NCBI RefSeq assembly: GCF_011008935.1
Contig: NZ_JAAIVJ010000002.1
Coordinates: 62,001 to 126,000, forward strand
Source of the DNA: Tabrizicola oligotrophica
GTDB taxonomy: Bacteria > Pseudomonadota > Alphaproteobacteria > Rhodobacterales > Rhodobacteraceae
DNA length: 64,000 nt
Reading direction: 5' to 3'
Notes under the pieces: model-generated
Told to the model about the DNA's origin: nothing
Databases searched by the model: none
The model's input: only the letters and a program-made list of their open reading frames with translations
Part shown: positions 61,927-64,000 of the stretch, one piece after another
How the letters are laid out: the number at the start of each line of letters is the position of its first letter
Numbering within the stretch: position 1 is the stretch's first letter
Made by a program: the position numbers and the translations under genes

Positions 61927-62020
61927 CCCCTCCCCACGAGGGGGAGGGGAGGTGACGGGCCTCTTTGCGTTGCACGGAAGATCACGGTTTGCGGACCCCT
62001 CCCCCCTTTTTGGGGGAGGG
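61927..62020. repeat. pair of GC-rich palindromes between potF and potG
   Basis: Two hairpins. The first has arms CCCCTCCCC (61927-61935) and GGGGAGGGG (61941-61949). The second has arms CCCTCCCCC (61997-62005) and GGGGGAGGG (62012-62020) with a T-rich loop. Their arms are near-identical, suggesting a dispersed palindromic repeat unit inserted between the genes. It lies after the binding-protein gene in transcription order. Confidence 0.7.
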
Positions 62021-62035
62021 ATGGCGAGGGAGGCC

Positions 62036-63196
62036 TCAGCGGCCGCCGATCACGCCGATGTAGTCGGACACCCAGCGATAGTAGGGCACGCAGGCGCCTT
62101 CGCCTTGGGCGCAATTGGCGACCGGCGTGGTCCAGAACCGGATCTTGTCGAAATCATCCAGCCCGTTGGCCGTGCAGCCTTCGGCGGTCTGCATGCCGCG
62201 CCCGTCGGTGCAGGCAGCCAGAACCGCCGGGTTGGCGCCGAACCAGACCGAGAGGTCGGATTGCAGGTTCGAGGCCAGCGAATGCTCCATCCACTTGTAG
62301 GCGCAGTTCGGATGCGCGGCGTCGACATGCATCATGGTGGTGTCGGCCCAGCCGGTGGCGCCTTCCTGCGGGATCACGCTGGCGATCGGCTGCTTTTCGG
62401 ATTGCATCAGGCCGACCTGGAACGGCCAGGAGCCGGAAGCCACCACGCCTTCGTTCTTGAAGTCGTCCATCTGGATGAAGGCGTCGTGCCAGTAGCGGCC
62501 CACAAGATCGCGCTGGACGCGCAAGAGGTCGAGCGCCGCCTTGTATTGCTCTTCGTTCAGCTCATAGGGCGAGGTGATCTTCAGTTCCGGCTTGTGGAAC
62601 ATGAGGTACTGCGCGGCGTCGGCAATGTGGATCGGGCCGTCATAGGCCTGCACGCGGCCCTTGTTCGACTGGCCGTCGGGCAGGGTCATTTCCTCGAACA
62701 CCACGTTCCACGAGGTCGGCGGGGCGTCCTTGAAGGCGTCGGTGTTGTACATCAGCACGTTCGGCCCCCACATGTAGGGTACGCCGTAATGCACGCCGTC
62801 GACGGTGTGCCAAGGCGCGTCCTTCAGCCGGTCATCGACCGTGGCCCACGACGGGATGAGGTCGATGTTGACCGGCTGCACCCGGCCGCCGGCGATCAGC
62901 CGGAGCGAGGCGTCGCCCGAAGCCGTGACCAGGTCGAACCCGCCTTCGTTCATCAGCGCCACCATCTCGTCCGAGGTGTTGGCGGTCTTGACCGAGACCT
63001 TGCAGCCGGTGTCGGCCTCGAACTTCGTCACCCAGTCGAATTCCTTCATGGTCTCGCCGCGCTCGATATAGCCGGCCCAGGCGACGATCGACACTTCGCC
63101 TTCGCCCTCGCCGATGGCGGTGACCTGCGCCACGGCCGGGGTGAGGCCGGTCAGGACGGCAAGCGCCGTGGTGCCCATCAGTCTAATGGTCTTCAT
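62036..63196 (-). CDS. potF: polyamine ABC transporter substrate-binding protein, PotF/PotD type
   Basis: Periplasmic binding protein of 386 residues from the ATG at 63196, which has AGGGAG upstream. The signal peptide is M-K-T-I-R-L-M followed by a hydrophobic core and A-V-A cleavage. V-S-I-V-A-W-A-G-Y-I-E-R and F-D-L-V-T-A-S-G-D match the PotD/PotF family. M-W-G-P-N-V-L-M-Y-N lies in the ligand cleft region. Four or more C-terminal cysteines may form disulfides. Putrescine is inferred from the aminobutyraldehyde dehydrogenase in the operon; spermidine or another amine is possible. Confidence 0.9.
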   Translation of the reverse strand: MKTIRLMGTTALAVLTGLTPAVAQVTAIGEGEGEVSIVAWAGYIERGETMKEFDWVTKFEADTGCKVSVKTANTSDEMVALMNEGGFDLVTASGDASLRLIAGGRVQPVNIDLIPSWATVDDRLKDAPWHTVDGVHYGVPYMWGPNVLMYNTDAFKDAPPTSWNVVFEEMTLPDGQSNKGRVQAYDGPIHIADAAQYLMFHKPELKITSPYELNEEQYKAALDLLRVQRDLVGRYWHDAFIQMDDFKNEGVVASGSWPFQVGLMQSEKQPIASVIPQEGATGWADTTMMHVDAAHPNCAYKWMEHSLASNLQSDLSVWFGANPAVLAACTDGRGMQTAEGCTANGLDDFDKIRFWTTPVANCAQGEGACVPYYRWVSDYIGVIGGR

Positions 63197-63345
63197 CGCA
63201 AAAACTCCCTGAAGGTTGGCCGCCCGGTCGGGCGGGCATGGCAATCGCGCCGGATTCCCGGTCATGCCAGCAGCCTGCCGGGGGTGCCGGCTTTTCGCAA
63301 TATCAAAACGCAGAAAGGATCGTTCGGTTTTTCCGATGGATATGC

Positions 63346-64000
63346 CTAGCGGCTGGGCATCGCATCCTGCGCCGAGCGGATGAAATGATGCGCCGGGGTC
63401 GAGAGCGGCGCGCCGCGGCGCCAGGCGAGGCCGACCTGCACCGAGGGCAAGTCGCCCGAGATGTCGCGGATACCGATCCGGTCGCCTTCCAGTGACCAGG
63501 GCCGGTAGACGAGGCTCGGCAGGATCGCGAGACCGGCGCCGGTGGCGACAAGGCTGCGCACCGCCTCGACGCTGCGGGTGCGGAAGGCGATTTCCGGCTT
63601 CACCGCGAGCGCGCCCATCAGCTTGCGGGTGGATTCCTCGATCTCGTCCACCATCAGCTGGATCAGCGGCTGGCCCGCCAGGTCATCAAGTGCAATCGTC
63701 TCCTGATCCGAAAGGGGGTGCCCCAGCGGCAGCCAGAGCCGGTAGGGCGTGACCAGCAGGGTTTCGACGTTCAGCGCCATGCGGTCCTTGACCGAGGAGG
63801 TCAAGAGCACGGCCACGTCCAGCTCACCGCCGATAAGCAGGTGCTGAAGATAATCGCCATTGTCCTCGATCACGTTCAGCTCGACCTGCGGGAAGGCGCG
63901 GCGGTAGCGTTGCAGGATGTCCGACAGGACATAGCCGGCGACAAGGCTGGTGACACCCAGCGACAGGCGCCCGGTCAGCGGGCCGTCTTCCTTGGTAAAG
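63346..64000 (-). CDS. LysR-type regulator, N-terminus outside the window
   Basis: The C-terminal effector domain of a LysR protein is visible. Reading from the right edge: G-P-L-T-G-R-L-S-L-G-V-T-S-L-V, then F-P-Q-V-E-L-N-V-I-E, then L-D-V-A-V-L-L-T-S, G-H-P-L-S and the late A-T-G-A-G-L-A-I-L-P-S. The frame is open through 64000, so the DNA-binding domain is cut off. The GTG at 63873 is an internal valine. It lies upstream of and co-directional with potF and could regulate the transporter, but no operator was identified. Confidence 0.88.
   Translation of the reverse strand, partial: FTKEDGPLTGRLSLGVTSLVAGYVLSDILQRYRRAFPQVELNVIEDNGDYLQHLLIGGELDVAVLLTSSVKDRMALNVETLLVTPYRLWLPLGHPLSDQETIALDDLAGQPLIQLMVDEIEESTRKLMGALAVKPEIAFRTRSVEAVRSLVATGAGLAILPSLVYRPWSLEGDRIGIRDISGDLPSVQVGLAWRRGAPLSTPAHHFIRSAQDAMPSR

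Noticed and set aside
1-64000. tRNA, rRNA, CRISPR arrays, insertion sequences, prophage or attachment sites
   Set aside because: None could be recognised by reading. The window is a mosaic of metabolic operons with only one gene remnant and short palindromes.

Overview
The window is a gene-dense, GC-rich chromosomal or megaplasmid segment. Its content points to an alphaproteobacterium of the Rhodobacteraceae/Paracoccaceae type: a ChvE-GguABC sugar operon with a GbpR-type LysR regulator, a bioBFDAZ operon next to a BioR-type GntR regulator, a DctSR/DctPQM TRAP system, NasST-controlled nitrate assimilation, and many 4-bp ATGA gene overlaps. No rRNA, tRNA, CRISPR array, phage or complete insertion sequence was seen. 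The species cannot be named from sequence reading alone.

Layout. 1-6134 (+): a six-gene catabolic run (two SDRs, a beta-keto acid cleavage enzyme, an aldehyde dehydrogenase, a carnitine-dehydrogenase-like 3-hydroxyacyl dehydrogenase and a ferredoxin reductase). 6225-9642 (+): nadA-nadB-nadC, de novo NAD synthesis. 9652-22185: the LysR regulator gbpR (-), divergent from chvE-gguA-gguB-gguC, a sugar-acid dehydratase, a galactose/arabinose dehydrogenase, a 2,5-dioxovalerate dehydrogenase, dgoK, dgoA and a lactonase (+). This set is an oxidative sugar pathway with both the hexose ending (KDPGal aldolase) and the pentose ending (2-oxoglutarate). 22239-34409 (-): nasT-nasS, then a leader RNA with two hexaloop hairpins and a terminator, then nrtA-nrtB-nrtCD-nirB-nirD-nasA-cobA, i.e. 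nitrate uptake, reduction to ammonium and siroheme supply. 34555-40384: the two-component genes dctS-dctR (-), divergent from the TRAP transporter dctP-dctQ-dctM (+), for C4-dicarboxylates.

40543-51207: a GntR-centred locus. A hydantoin-racemase-like gene and a flavin reductase lie on the minus strand. The GntR gene, an oligopeptide-type ABC transporter and two amidohydrolases lie on the plus strand. A palindromic TTGTCGACA motif sits in front of both operons. The substrate is unknown; a cyclic amide or N-heterocycle is a reasonable guess. 51280-51615 is a decayed SDR gene. 51641-57297 (-): bioR, then bioB-bioF-bioD-bioA-bioZ, with two exact BioR boxes. 57578-63196 (-): a polyamine-type ABC transporter (potF-potG-potH-potI) ending in a gamma-aminobutyraldehyde dehydrogenase. 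The window ends in a truncated LysR gene.

The regulatory DNA is unusually readable. A LysR dyad (7-11-7) lies between gbpR and chvE, an ANTAR-type antitermination leader lies before nrtA, and GntR and BioR palindromes are visible. GC-rich hairpins follow four of the solute-binding-protein genes, so operon-internal expression differences are probably set there.
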